Source: an uncultured Porphyromonadaceae bacterium
Lineage (GTDB): Bacteria; Bacteroidota; Bacteroidia; Bacteroidales; Muribaculaceae
Assembly (NCBI GenBank): GCA_947178655.1
Contig: CAMWZB010000026.1
Coordinates: 1-10,021 of the forward strand
Reading direction: 5' to 3'
Length of the DNA stretch: 10,021 bases
Shown piece after piece: positions 1 through 6,970 of the stretch. Positions within the stretch are counted from its first letter, which is position 1. Each line of letters starts with the position of its first letter. The notes under the pieces are model-generated. The model ran no database searches, was not told where the DNA came from, and worked only from the letters and a program-made list of their open reading frames with translations. The position numbers and the translations under genes are program-made.

Positions 1-251
1 GTCCCGGCGGCATCCGTATCGACGGCACTGTGGTGGGGCTGACTCCCGAGGCTGTGGTGCTTGACCTGAATCATCCTCTGGCCAAGAATCCGGTGCACTT
101 CGTCGGATCAGTGATTACGGTGCGCGACGCCACCGCCGACGAGATAGCCGAGTGCACATCGGCCGGATGTGGCGGCGGTTGCGGCGGCGGATGCTGTGGC
201 GGCGAAGAGAGTGATTCGTGCGGCGGCGGATGCTGCGGAGGTTGCAACTAA
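1..251 (+). CDS. slyD: SlyD-like FKBP-type peptidyl-prolyl cis-trans isomerase (3' end only)
   Basis: Only the last ~82 codons are visible; the start lies left of the window. The frame is open from the first bases and reads PGGIRIDGT, then VVLDLNHPLA, then HFVGSVITVRDATADEI. The D-x-NHPLA...F.V.V..VR.AT..E pattern is the end of the FKBP domain of SlyD-type isomerases, which catalyse prolyl isomerisation and act as cytoplasmic chaperones. After it comes a tail of about 33 residues containing nine cysteines, almost all in Gly-Cys runs (GCGGGCGGGCC, CGGGCCGGC). SlyD proteins have a metal-binding tail that binds nickel and other ions. In E. coli it is rich in both His and Cys; here it has no histidine. 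A GTG inside the visible part could be mistaken for a start, but homology continues upstream of it. The next gene begins 26 nt downstream on the same strand, so co-transcription is plausible. Confidence 0.85.
   Translation, partial: PGGIRIDGTVVGLTPEAVVLDLNHPLAKNPVHFVGSVITVRDATADEIAECTSAGCGGGCGGGCCGGEESDSCGGGCCGGCN
180..235 (+). repeat. 17-bp direct repeat coding for the Cys/Gly tail
   Basis: The sequence tgcggcggcggatgctg occurs exactly at 180-196 and again at 219-235, in the same reading frame of the SlyD-like gene. Each copy encodes CGGGCC. The repeat suggests the metal-binding tail grew by small internal duplication, or that glycine and cysteine codon use simply converged. Confidence 0.8.
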
Positions 252-277
252 GCCGTAAACGACACTGAATCAAGGCG

Positions 278-946
278 GTGATATCGGCGCGCGACATATC
301 CAGGACATTCGGCTCGCTGAAGGTGCTCAAGAGCATAAATCTCGACATCGAGCTTCATCGGGTCAGCAGTATCGTCGGGCCAAGCGGAGCGGGTAAGACT
401 ACTTTGCTTCAGATTCTTGGCACGCTGATGAGCCCTGACCGCGGTGGACGTGTGCTCTACGACGGTCAGGAAGTGACGTCGCTGTCAGACACTGCCCTGT
501 CGAGGTTCCGCAATCAGAATATAGGCTTTGTCTTTCAGTTTCACCGACTTCTGCCGGAGTTCACTCTGCTGGAGAATGTGGCGATGCCTGCACTGATCGG
601 CGGACGTGCGCGCGGCGAGTCGTTCGACAAGGCCCGCATGTTGCTTGAGCGTCTTGACCTCAAGGGTCGCGACAGTCACCGTCCGTCTGAACTGTCGGGC
701 GGCGAGTGTCAGAGAGCTGCAGTGGCCCGTGCCCTTATCAACGATCCTCAGGTAGTGTTCGCCGACGAGCCTTCGGGCAGTCTGGATTCGGTGAACCGTC
801 AGAGACTGCACCGCCTGTTCTTCGAACTGCGCGACAGCCTCGGCGCCACTTTCGTGGTGGTGACACATGACGAGACTCTTGCGGCAGACTCGGACACTAT
901 AATACATATGGCTGACGGAGAGATAGTTTCCGTCGACCGAAACTGA
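278..946 (+). CDS. lolD: ABC transporter ATP-binding protein, LolD type
   Basis: This 222-residue protein is a single nucleotide-binding domain with every core motif. These are Walker A GPSGAGKT (34-41), Q-loop Gln87 in FQFHRLLPEFT, signature LSGGECQR (139-146), Walker B VVFADEP with Asp163 and Glu164, a D-loop SGSLD, and switch His197 in THD. The HRLLPEFT and LLENVAMPAL stretches are typical of LolD/MacB-type ATPases, which drive lipoprotein release from the inner membrane or related envelope export together with FtsX-like permeases. The start is GTG at 278. An in-frame TGA lies at 266-268, and the resulting N-terminus (ISARDISRTFGSLKVLKSI) aligns with the usual beginning of the family. The length is normal. 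No permease gene is adjacent, so its partner must be encoded elsewhere. Assignment to LolD rather than another MacB-like ATPase is likely but not certain. Confidence 0.85.
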   Translation: MISARDISRTFGSLKVLKSINLDIELHRVSSIVGPSGAGKTTLLQILGTLMSPDRGGRVLYDGQEVTSLSDTALSRFRNQNIGFVFQFHRLLPEFTLLENVAMPALIGGRARGESFDKARMLLERLDLKGRDSHRPSELSGGECQRAAVARALINDPQVVFADEPSGSLDSVNRQRLHRLFFELRDSLGATFVVVTHDETLAADSDTIIHMADGEIVSVDRN

Positions 947-985
947 CAATCTATAAAACCATCATAAACAAAAAAGATTAAGACA

Positions 986-1693
986 ATGAATTTCAAGAAC
1001 ATCTTTCTCTCCACCGCCGTCTGTGCATTATCTCTCTCGATGGCGTCGTGCAGCACCAATGACGGCCCGGACGGAGGTCAGTCGGTGATATTCTCTAACA
1101 TAGTCACCGTAGAGACAGTAGGGAGCACAGGTGCGTCGTTCTCTTTCCAGAAACTTGACGACTCGCCTATGATCAACCTCACCACGACGCAGAGCGTCAA
1201 TGGCACGGGCACGAACGAGCTCAAAAAGGGTATGCGCATTGTGCTGACCTACACTCCGGCTTCCGGCGTGCAGTATCAGAGCGGTCCAATCACTGCGTAC
1301 CAGTGGATGAAGACCTATGGCGAAGGCGGCCAGCTGCCTGTCGTGTCGGCTTCGTCGACGGAGAACTGGTACACCAATTCGGTGCAGCAGGTGATGGTAC
1401 AGCGTACCGGTCAGTACCTCAACGCCGGTCTTGTGACCAACGACACTCCGTCGGAGTGCCGTATGGTGGTTGATGAAGCGACCGTCAACGACGAGTACCC
1501 GAAGGTATACCTCATCTACAAGAGCAACAACATTCCGACGTCAATCAACTACGTTTTCTATGCGTCCTACTCGATGACCGACCTTATGGAGCATGAAAAC
1601 TTCAAGGGTGTCGACGTGACCTACGAGGACTCGTACGGAAAGCAGTCAGTGCGCATCGACCGCCCGAACACCGGCCTTCGTCCCCAGGGCTGA
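986..1693 (+). CDS. NigD-like outer-membrane-type lipoprotein
   Basis: A protein of 235 residues with a lipoprotein signal peptide: a short charged start (MNFKN), a hydrophobic stretch, then SMAS-Cys22 as the lipobox, followed by a polar S-T-N-D-G-P-D linker. The export-signal rules of Bacteroidetes predict lipid anchoring, but the sequence does not settle whether it faces the periplasm or the surface. The body resembles the Bacteroidales NigD-like family. It has an N-terminal segment with a LKKGMRIVLTYTP strand resembling that family's 'G-R-V' strand. The C-terminal beta-rich half has GQYLNAGLV, then PKVYLIYKSNN and YVFYASYSM. NigD was named from a bacteriocin cluster, but most relatives have no known function and none is assigned here. 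The ATG is preceded by an A-rich leader (acaaaaaagattaagaca) with no Shine-Dalgarno, as usual in this phylum. Lipoprotein status is firm; the family call is moderate. Confidence 0.65.
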   Translation: MNFKNIFLSTAVCALSLSMASCSTNDGPDGGQSVIFSNIVTVETVGSTGASFSFQKLDDSPMINLTTTQSVNGTGTNELKKGMRIVLTYTPASGVQYQSGPITAYQWMKTYGEGGQLPVVSASSTENWYTNSVQQVMVQRTGQYLNAGLVTNDTPSECRMVVDEATVNDEYPKVYLIYKSNNIPTSINYVFYASYSMTDLMEHENFKGVDVTYEDSYGKQSVRIDRPNTGLRPQG

Positions 1694-1774
1694 TTCATAC
1701 TCTCTCTCTCTTGACCTAAAATCCGATAAAAAAAGAAAACAATTCACCAGAATCTTAATAAATACAACAGAAAA
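1694..1774 (+). promoter_or_regulatory. A-rich leader with a (CT)6 tract upstream of the DUF3467 gene
   Basis: This 81-nt gap differs sharply in composition from the GC-rich genes around it. It begins with a (CT)6 dinucleotide run at 1700-1711, followed by TTGACC. It then becomes strongly A-rich up to the ATG (ataaaaaaagaaaacaa, ataaatacaacagaaaa). A-rich, SD-less leaders support translation initiation in Bacteroidetes, which explains the part near the start codon. I found no TAnnTTTG -7 element, so a promoter here is possible but unproven. There is no stem-loop strong enough to call a terminator for the preceding lipoprotein gene. Confidence 0.35.
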
Positions 1775-2092
1775 ATGGAAAAGAACCCCAACCAGCAGGA
1801 ACTTAAAATAGAACTCACCCCCGAAGTAGCCGCCGGCCACTACTCGAATCTCGCCGTCATCTCGCACTCGGGCAATGAATTCTTCATCGACTATATCTCA
1901 ATCGCACCCAACATGCCTCAGGCCAAGGTGCAGAGCCGCATCATCATGACTCCCGAGAACGCCAAGAACCTCCTCTTCGCTCTGAGCGAGAACATCAAGA
2001 AGTACGAGGCAACATTCGGTGAAATCACCCGCAAGGCTCCCGTAAACGCTCCGAAGAACAACGGCGGTATCCCCAACCCCTTCGAAGCATAA
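1775..2092 (+). CDS. DUF3467 family protein
   Basis: A small, probably cytoplasmic protein of 105 residues with no signal peptide or membrane segment. It matches the DUF3467 pattern closely: an [20 protein letters not shown] block (about 13-32) with the G-x-YSN-x-A-x-I-x-H-S signature, then an EFFIDY strand. These are followed by [18 protein letters not shown] and an amphipathic segment ending in [12 protein letters not shown]. The last ~20 residues are a low-complexity Pro/Asn/Lys tail. The biochemical role of the family is unknown. From memory, Bacteroidetes often carry a DUF3467 gene close to rpoC. Here it sits between a lipoprotein gene and cysS, with cysS starting 25 nt downstream, so it may be co-transcribed with cysS. 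Confidence 0.88.
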   Translation: MEKNPNQQELKIELTPEVAAGHYSNLAVISHSGNEFFIDYISIAPNMPQAKVQSRIIMTPENAKNLLFALSENIKKYEATFGEITRKAPVNAPKNNGGIPNPFEA

Positions 2093-2117
2093 CAGCAAGC
2101 AACACTCCACCCCGCTT

Positions 2118-3593
2118 ATGAAAGCACATCAGCTGAATATCTACAATTCGCTCAGTCGCCGCAAAGAGCCGTTCGAACCTCTTCACGCGCCCAATGTGGG
2201 CATGTACGTGTGTGGTCCGACGGTCTATGGTGACGGCCATCTGGGTCATGCTCGTCCGGCCATAACATTCGATATCGTGTACCGCTACCTGACCCATCTG
2301 GGCTATAAGGTGCGCTATGTGCGCAACATCACCGATGTCGGCCATCTGGAGCATGATGCCGACGAAGGCGAGGACAAGATAGCCAAGAAGGCGCGTCTGG
2401 AGCAGCTCGAGCCTATGGAAGTGGTGCAGCACTATCTGAACCGCTACCACAAGGCCATGGAGGCGCTCAATGTGCTGCCGCCGTCGATCGAGCCGCATGC
2501 TTCGGGACACATCATCGAGCAGATTGAGTACATCAAGTCGATACTTGACAGCGGATATGCCTACGTAAGCGACGGGTCGGTATACTTCGACGTGCCGAAA
2601 TTCAACAAGGACTACGGCTACGGCAAGCTCTCCGGTCGAAACATCGACGAGCTGCTGGCGACAACGCGCGAGCTTGACGGCCAGCGCGAGAAGCGCAATC
2701 CGGCCGACTTCGCCTTGTGGAAGAAGGCTGCGCCCGAACACATCATGCACTGGCCTTCGCCATGGAGCGAGGGTTTCCCCGGATGGCATCTCGAATGCTC
2801 GACTATGAGCGAGAAGTATCTGGGCAATGTATTCGACATTCACGGAGGGGGAATGGATCTCAAGTTCCCCCACCATGAGTGCGAAATCGCACAGTCTATG
2901 GCTCACAACCATGCACCTGCGGTGAAGTACTGGATGCACAACAACATGATCACCATCAACGGCAAGAAGATGGGCAAGTCGCTGGGCAACTTCATCACGC
3001 TCGATGAGTTCTTCACCGGAGCTCATCCGCTTCTTGAGCAGGCCTATTCGCCGATGACCATACGTTTCTTTATCCTTCAGGCCCACTACCGCGGCACGGT
3101 GGATTTCTCGAACGATGCTCTCAAGTCGGCAGAGACTGCCCTCGGGCGCATGCTTGACGGCTATCGCCGGCTGGGTGAGCTGAAGGCTTCGGAGACTTCT
3201 TCGATAGATGTCAGCAAACTTGAGGAGCAGGCCTACGAGGCGCTTGATGATGACCTGAACACTCCTGTGCTCATCGGTGTGCTTTTCGATGCCGTGCGCA
3301 TGATCAATCAGGTCAAGGACCATACGGCCACTGCCACTCAGGCCGATATCGACACGCTGCGTGCGTTGATGGATACGTTCCTTGTCGATATTCTGGGCAT
3401 TCGTCCTGACGAGTCTGCGGGCAATCCTGACGCACTGCGTCCTTATCACGACGCTGTCGACCTTCTTCTCGAACTTCGCGCTGACGCCAAGAGCCGCAAG
3501 GACTGGGCTACGTCCGACCTTATCCGCAACCGTATGGCCGAAATAGGCTTCACGGTGAAGGATACCAAGGACGGTGTCGAATGGTCTCTGTAA
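2118..3593 (+). CDS. cysS: Cysteinyl-tRNA synthetase
   Basis: This class I aminoacyl-tRNA synthetase charges tRNA-Cys with cysteine in the cytoplasm using ATP. It has 491 residues, in line with the ~460-500 usual for bacteria. The N-terminal Rossmann domain has MYVCGPTVY, with the HIGH box as HLGH (41-44), and the second signature is KMGKS (284-288). The zinc site that discriminates cysteine is complete: Cys32, Cys227 in GWHLECS, His252 in FPHHECE and Glu256. These correspond to E. coli Cys28, Cys209, His234 and Glu238. The [10 protein letters not shown] and [19 protein letters not shown] stretches are also family hallmarks. The C-terminal ~130 residues form the helical anticodon-binding DALR-type region ([10 protein letters not shown]). 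The ATG follows a non-SD leader. A 523-aa frame on the opposite strand covers almost all of this gene and is a coding shadow. Confidence 0.98.
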   Translation: MKAHQLNIYNSLSRRKEPFEPLHAPNVGMYVCGPTVYGDGHLGHARPAITFDIVYRYLTHLGYKVRYVRNITDVGHLEHDADEGEDKIAKKARLEQLEPMEVVQHYLNRYHKAMEALNVLPPSIEPHASGHIIEQIEYIKSILDSGYAYVSDGSVYFDVPKFNKDYGYGKLSGRNIDELLATTRELDGQREKRNPADFALWKKAAPEHIMHWPSPWSEGFPGWHLECSTMSEKYLGNVFDIHGGGMDLKFPHHECEIAQSMAHNHAPAVKYWMHNNMITINGKKMGKSLGNFITLDEFFTGAHPLLEQAYSPMTIRFFILQAHYRGTVDFSNDALKSAETALGRMLDGYRRLGELKASETSSIDVSKLEEQAYEALDDDLNTPVLIGVLFDAVRMINQVKDHTATATQADIDTLRALMDTFLVDILGIRPDESAGNPDALRPYHDAVDLLLELRADAKSRKDWATSDLIRNRMAEIGFTVKDTKDGVEWSL

Positions 3594-3617
3594 CAAACAT
3601 TCTTAAGTCTGAATATT

Positions 3618-4010
3618 ATGGGAATAACGAAACAACTCATCCGTGAGTATCTTGATGAGCTTCAAATCTCGAACCGTCTTGACGACGATGGCGATATCGT
3701 GATCGTTCAGAGAGCCGATGAAGATTTCGGTCATGATGTGGTCATCTACATCATGATCAATGAAGACCGTCTGTCATATCTCGCCGGCGCGCCGGGCTAT
3801 GAGCCCAAGCACGACCTGTATTTCCTGGCCAACCGCCACAACGCACGCCGCTACACTCCTACGGCAGTGGTTCGCAACGGCAGTCTCCGCCTGGAGTATT
3901 CATTCCTTCTTGACGAGGAGGTATCGAAAGAATACATCGTCGAGAACTGCATAAAGATGATGCTCGGCACCATCTGGCGCGGCTTCGTGGAACTCGAAAA
4001 AGACGAATAA
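3618..4010 (+). CDS. YbjN-like domain protein, first of a tandem pair
   Basis: A protein of 130 residues with no signal peptide or membrane segment. It has an N-terminal helix (KQLIREYLDELQI), then RLDDDGDIVIVQ and ADEDFGHDVVI (33-43). A second beta region follows (DLYFLANRHNARR, VVRNGSLRLEYSFLLD), ending in a helix with EYIVENCIKMMLG. The order helix, DxDGDI strand, N-rich turn, R-x-x-S-x-x-L/M-E-Y strand and a final helix resembles the YbjN fold, which is similar to type III secretion chaperones and is of unknown molecular function. I rate that match as moderate. It starts 24 nt after cysS and lies 21 nt before its paralogue, so the three genes probably share a transcript. Its acidity and compactness suggest a small protein-binding factor; this is inference. 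Confidence 0.68.
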   Translation: MGITKQLIREYLDELQISNRLDDDGDIVIVQRADEDFGHDVVIYIMINEDRLSYLAGAPGYEPKHDLYFLANRHNARRYTPTAVVRNGSLRLEYSFLLDEEVSKEYIVENCIKMMLGTIWRGFVELEKDE

Positions 4011-4031
4011 TAACTCTAAAACCACTATAAA

Positions 4032-4430
4032 ATGAAAGCAATCGACAAGCACATCATCCGCGATTTCTTCGACGAGCTCCACATCTCGACCCGCATTGAC
4101 GACGACGGGGATATGGTCATCGTACAGAGCGCCGATGAGGATTTCGGTCATGACGTGGTCATCTTCGTCATAGTAAAGAACAACCGTCTGTCATACACTG
4201 CCGGAGCGAGCAACTATACTCCTTCGCAGGATATCTACTTCCTGGCCAACCGCCACAACTGCCGCAAGAATCTTCCCGTGGCAGTGGTCCGCAATGGCAG
4301 CATCCGTATGGAGTACTCTTTCCTTCTGGATGAGGAAGTATCGAAAGAGTATATCGTCGAGAACTGCATCAAGATGGTTCTTGGCTCAATCTGGCGCGGC
4401 TTCTGCGATCTGGAGAAAGACGACAAATAA
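4032..4430 (+). CDS. YbjN-like domain protein, second of a tandem pair
   Basis: A 132-residue paralogue of the gene immediately upstream. By eye about 92 of 130 aligned positions are identical (~70%), with one extra residue near the N-terminus. The C-terminal stretch from Glu94 to Met115 is identical in all 22 positions to 93-114 of the first copy, and the ADEDFGHDVVI block is also unchanged. Differences concentrate in the N-terminal helix, the strand after FGHDVVI (FVIVKNN against YIMINED) and the loop before DIYFLANRHN. There is no signal peptide or membrane segment. The ATG follows an A-rich leader (ctctaaaaccactataaa). Family and uncertainty are as for the first copy. It is the last gene before a strong hairpin, so it likely closes the transcription unit. 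Confidence 0.68.
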   Translation: MKAIDKHIIRDFFDELHISTRIDDDGDMVIVQSADEDFGHDVVIFVIVKNNRLSYTAGASNYTPSQDIYFLANRHNCRKNLPVAVVRNGSIRMEYSFLLDEEVSKEYIVENCIKMVLGSIWRGFCDLEKDDK

Positions 4431-4454
4431 ACCGTCGCCAATCATCTTATACAC

Positions 4455-4486
4455 GAGGGCTGTTCCCGGCAACGGGTGCAGCCCTC
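4455..4486 (+). terminator. Hairpin terminator after the YbjN-like pair
   Basis: An 8-bp perfect outer stem (gagggctg at 4455-4462 pairs with cagccctc at 4479-4486) encloses a second 4-bp stem (cccg at 4465-4468 with cggg at 4473-4476). The loop is gcaa, a GNRA tetraloop. A 2-nt internal mismatch separates the two stems. The downstream tract (tctgtctgt) is only moderately T-rich, so termination may be incomplete. It begins 25 nt after the stop codon and sits upstream of the next gene's promoter, as expected for a terminator. Confidence 0.72.
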
Positions 4487-4530
4487 TCTGTCTGTACACC
4501 GGGCAGTTGCCGGATATTTCGGGACAGAAA

Positions 4531-4562
4531 TTTGCGGCAGTTGGTTTTTTTGGTTACTTTTG
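4531..4562 (+). promoter_or_regulatory. Bacteroidetes-type promoter for the GH31 gene
   Basis: A TTTG -33 element (4531-4534) lies 20 nt upstream of TACTTTTG (4555-4562), a full match to the TAnnTTTG -7 consensus used by the primary sigma factor of Bacteroidetes. The next ATG is at 4589, leaving a leader of roughly 20 nt. The site lies directly after the preceding terminator hairpin, so it would start the GH31, riboflavin synthase and DUF2851 unit. The consensus is established for the phylum; use of this site is inferred. Confidence 0.7.
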
Positions 4563-4588
4563 TGTGCAATTATTGAATTTACTGACAG

Positions 4589-6967
4589 ATGAATGTTGTT
4601 AGATCTCTGAGATTAGATTTCGTACTGCTTGTTTCGCTGGCATGCGCCGGAATTGCGGCGGCTGCCGAGGCTTCGATAAGCCGCAACACTTCGGCCGGCC
4701 GCACGGTGACGGTGACTGCCGTCAGCCCCTACATAGTGCGTGTGGACAATTACGGAGCCGGAGAGACGGCTGCCGGTGTGCAGTCGGTGCTCGACCTCGG
4801 TGCGGATGCGTCCGGCTGCGCGGTGTCGCGCGACGGTGTGCTTCGCACCACAGGCGGCATCAAGGCCTGGTTCTCGCCCGAGGGACTGCTGAATATCGAG
4901 AATTCGGGCGTACGCGGGTCGCTGATAGTCGACCCCGGCACACGCAGGCTTAAAGACGGCCGCACGGAGTTGCAGCTCTTCACCTCGTCGATAGGGTCGA
5001 TGTACGGCGCCGGCGAGCGCGGACACTCGCTGAATCTTCGAGGTGACACTCTGGTGATGTATAACCGTCAGAATTACGGTTACACAGGCTCCGACCCCCG
5101 AATCAGCCAGATGAACATCACGATGCCTCTGGTGCTGAGCAATGACGGATACGCTCTCGTATTCGACGACTACGCCGCCGCCGAGCTGATACTGAAGCGG
5201 ACTGTGTCGTATATCACTGAAAGCCGCAAGCCGGTGTCGTACTACTACGTAAGCGGCACCGATGCCGCGCAGCTCACCGAGCACATGACCGAGCTCACGG
5301 GCCGTCAGCCGCTTCCGCCGCTGTGGGCGTTAGGATATATCACCTCTAAGTACGGATATCGCACGCAGCAGGAGACGCTCGGCGTGGTCGACACGCTCAA
5401 GCAGGCCGGATATCCGCTTGACGGCATCGTGCTCGACCTATACTGGTACGGCAAGGAGCAGGATATGGGACGTCTGGCATGGGACCCCGACCAGTGGCCC
5501 GAGCCTGAAGCGATGCTCGGCAAGCTCAAAGATCAAGGAGTGAATCTTGTGGCCATTTCCCAGCCCTATATACTGCGCAATGGCCGCGGACTGGACAACT
5601 ACGACAGACTCGCCGCGCAAGGCCTTATGGTGAAGGACTCCGTCACGGGAGACCCTCGGGAGGTGAAAATATGGGTAGGCGAGGGCGGAATGTTCGACGT
5701 GAGCAATCCGCTGACGCGCCGCTGGCTCACCGACCGCTACAAGCAGCTCACCGACATGGGCGTCGCCGGTTGGTGGGGTGACCTGGGCGAGCCGGAGGTG
5801 CATCCTCTCGGCTCGGTACACGACAATGGCCTGTCGACGCGCGAGTATCACAACAAGTACGGCAATGACTGGAGCGAAATCATCAGCAGCCTCTTCGCCG
5901 AGCAGTATCCCGACCGTCGACTGATGACACTGATGCGTGGAGGCACCACAGGTCTGCAGCGCCACAGCGTATTCCCCTGGTCGACCGACGTGTCGCGCTC
6001 CTGGGGAGGGCTTGAGCCTCAGGTGCGGATAATGCTCAACTCAGGCCTCAGCGGTCTGGGCTACATGAGCAGCGACCTCGGTGGTTTCGCCGTAGATGAG
6101 GGCAAGGAGTATCAGCCCGACCTGTATGTGCGCTGGGTGGAGACCGGGCTGTTCTCGCCCGTATTCCGCACACATGGCACAAAGTTCGCCGAGCCGTACA
6201 ATTATCCCGGACAGGAAGAGATTCTCAAGACGCTGGTGCGCGAACGCTACCGCTGGCTGCCCTACAACTACACTCTAGCATATGAAAATGCCGTCTTCGG
6301 CTATCCGCTGGTGCGTCCGCTCGATTTCGACACCAACGCGCACGGTGCCTACGACCGTATCTCTGACCAGTATATGTGGGGTCACGAAGTGATGGTGGCT
6401 CCGGTGATGACCGCGGCCGAAAGCCGCAATATCACCTTCCCGGCCGGTTCTGACTGGGTGGACTACAACCATCCACGCACCGTGTATAAAGGCGGCTCAC
6501 GGGCGACGGCCTATCCTGCGCCGCTGGATGTAATTCCGCTTTTCGTGCGCCAGGGCTCGTTCATCCCCATGGCCGACTATGCTATGGAGAATACGGGCGA
6601 TTACCGTGCCGACGCATTCACCGTGAGCTTCTATCCCAAACCCGACGGCTCATCGCAGAACACGATGTACGACGACGACCGTCTGTCGCCGCGAAGCATC
6701 GATGATGGTCAGTACCGTCTGGTGACTTTCGACGGAAGCTCCGCTGACGATGAAGTCTTGATATCCGTACGTGCCGAAGGTGCCTATGCCGGTGCGCCGG
6801 GCGTGATCAACTTCAACTTCGTCGTCTATGGGCAGACGTCGGCGCCGCGCAAGGTGCTGATAGGGCGCAAGTCGGTGCCCTTCAAGTATGACGACGCCAC
6901 GGGCGCTGTACTCTTCCCCGCATCGTTCGATACATCACGATTATTGAAAATCAAAATTCAGAAATAG
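4589..6967 (+). CDS. Secreted glycoside hydrolase family 31 alpha-glycosidase
   Basis: A 792-residue GH31 enzyme, the family of alpha-glucosidases and alpha-xylosidases that remove alpha-linked sugars from non-reducing ends with retention. A signal peptide covers about residues 1-26 (hydrophobic DFVLLVSLACAGIAAAA, AAA|E cleavage). Cys19 does not sit in a good lipobox, so a soluble periplasmic or exported enzyme is expected. The N-terminal mutarotase-like beta domain has GAGERG (140-145). The catalytic barrel starts near PPLWALGYITSKYGY and contains DGIVLDLYWYG. The nucleophile is Asp398 in GWWGDLGEPE. The acid/base is probably Asp467 in PWSTDVSRSW, and DLGGF begins at 496. The C-terminal beta region includes the YDDD stretch of DUF5110-like domains. 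The substrate cannot be read from the sequence, and no SusC/SusD genes are adjacent, so this is not a visible polysaccharide utilisation locus. It has its own promoter and is followed after 3 nt by riboflavin synthase. Confidence 0.92.
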   Translation: MNVVRSLRLDFVLLVSLACAGIAAAAEASISRNTSAGRTVTVTAVSPYIVRVDNYGAGETAAGVQSVLDLGADASGCAVSRDGVLRTTGGIKAWFSPEGLLNIENSGVRGSLIVDPGTRRLKDGRTELQLFTSSIGSMYGAGERGHSLNLRGDTLVMYNRQNYGYTGSDPRISQMNITMPLVLSNDGYALVFDDYAAAELILKRTVSYITESRKPVSYYYVSGTDAAQLTEHMTELTGRQPLPPLWALGYITSKYGYRTQQETLGVVDTLKQAGYPLDGIVLDLYWYGKEQDMGRLAWDPDQWPEPEAMLGKLKDQGVNLVAISQPYILRNGRGLDNYDRLAAQGLMVKDSVTGDPREVKIWVGEGGMFDVSNPLTRRWLTDRYKQLTDMGVAGWWGDLGEPEVHPLGSVHDNGLSTREYHNKYGNDWSEIISSLFAEQYPDRRLMTLMRGGTTGLQRHSVFPWSTDVSRSWGGLEPQVRIMLNSGLSGLGYMSSDLGGFAVDEGKEYQPDLYVRWVETGLFSPVFRTHGTKFAEPYNYPGQEEILKTLVRERYRWLPYNYTLAYENAVFGYPLVRPLDFDTNAHGAYDRISDQYMWGHEVMVAPVMTAAESRNITFPAGSDWVDYNHPRTVYKGGSRATAYPAPLDVIPLFVRQGSFIPMADYAMENTGDYRADAFTVSFYPKPDGSSQNTMYDDDRLSPRSIDDGQYRLVTFDGSSADDEVLISVRAEGAYAGAPGVINFNFVVYGQTSAPRKVLIGRKSVPFKYDDATGAVLFPASFDTSRLLKIKIQK

Positions 6968-6970
6968 CAT

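Noticed and set aside
171..240. GC-rich triplet-like repeats that could be read as a CRISPR or tandem array.
   Set aside because: The repeats are in frame within a coding tail with no regular spacers, and are explained by glycine and cysteine codons.
115..348. A minus-strand frame across the SlyD tail rich in Arg and Ser.
   Set aside because: It is the complement of the GGC/TGC codons of the Cys/Gly tail and has no support of its own.
2025..3596. A 523-codon open frame on the minus strand, antisense to cysS.
   Set aside because: It overlaps cysS almost exactly, and cysS has every catalytic and zinc motif. The antisense protein shows no recognisable motif and is Arg/His/Val/Leu-rich, as expected from reading GC-biased codons in reverse.
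4640..4650. Cys19 of the GH31 protein as a lipoprotein anchor.
   Set aside because: The residues before it (Ser-Leu-Ala) lack the usual Leu/Val/Ile at -3, and an AAA|E signal peptidase I site follows, so a cleaved soluble export signal fits better.
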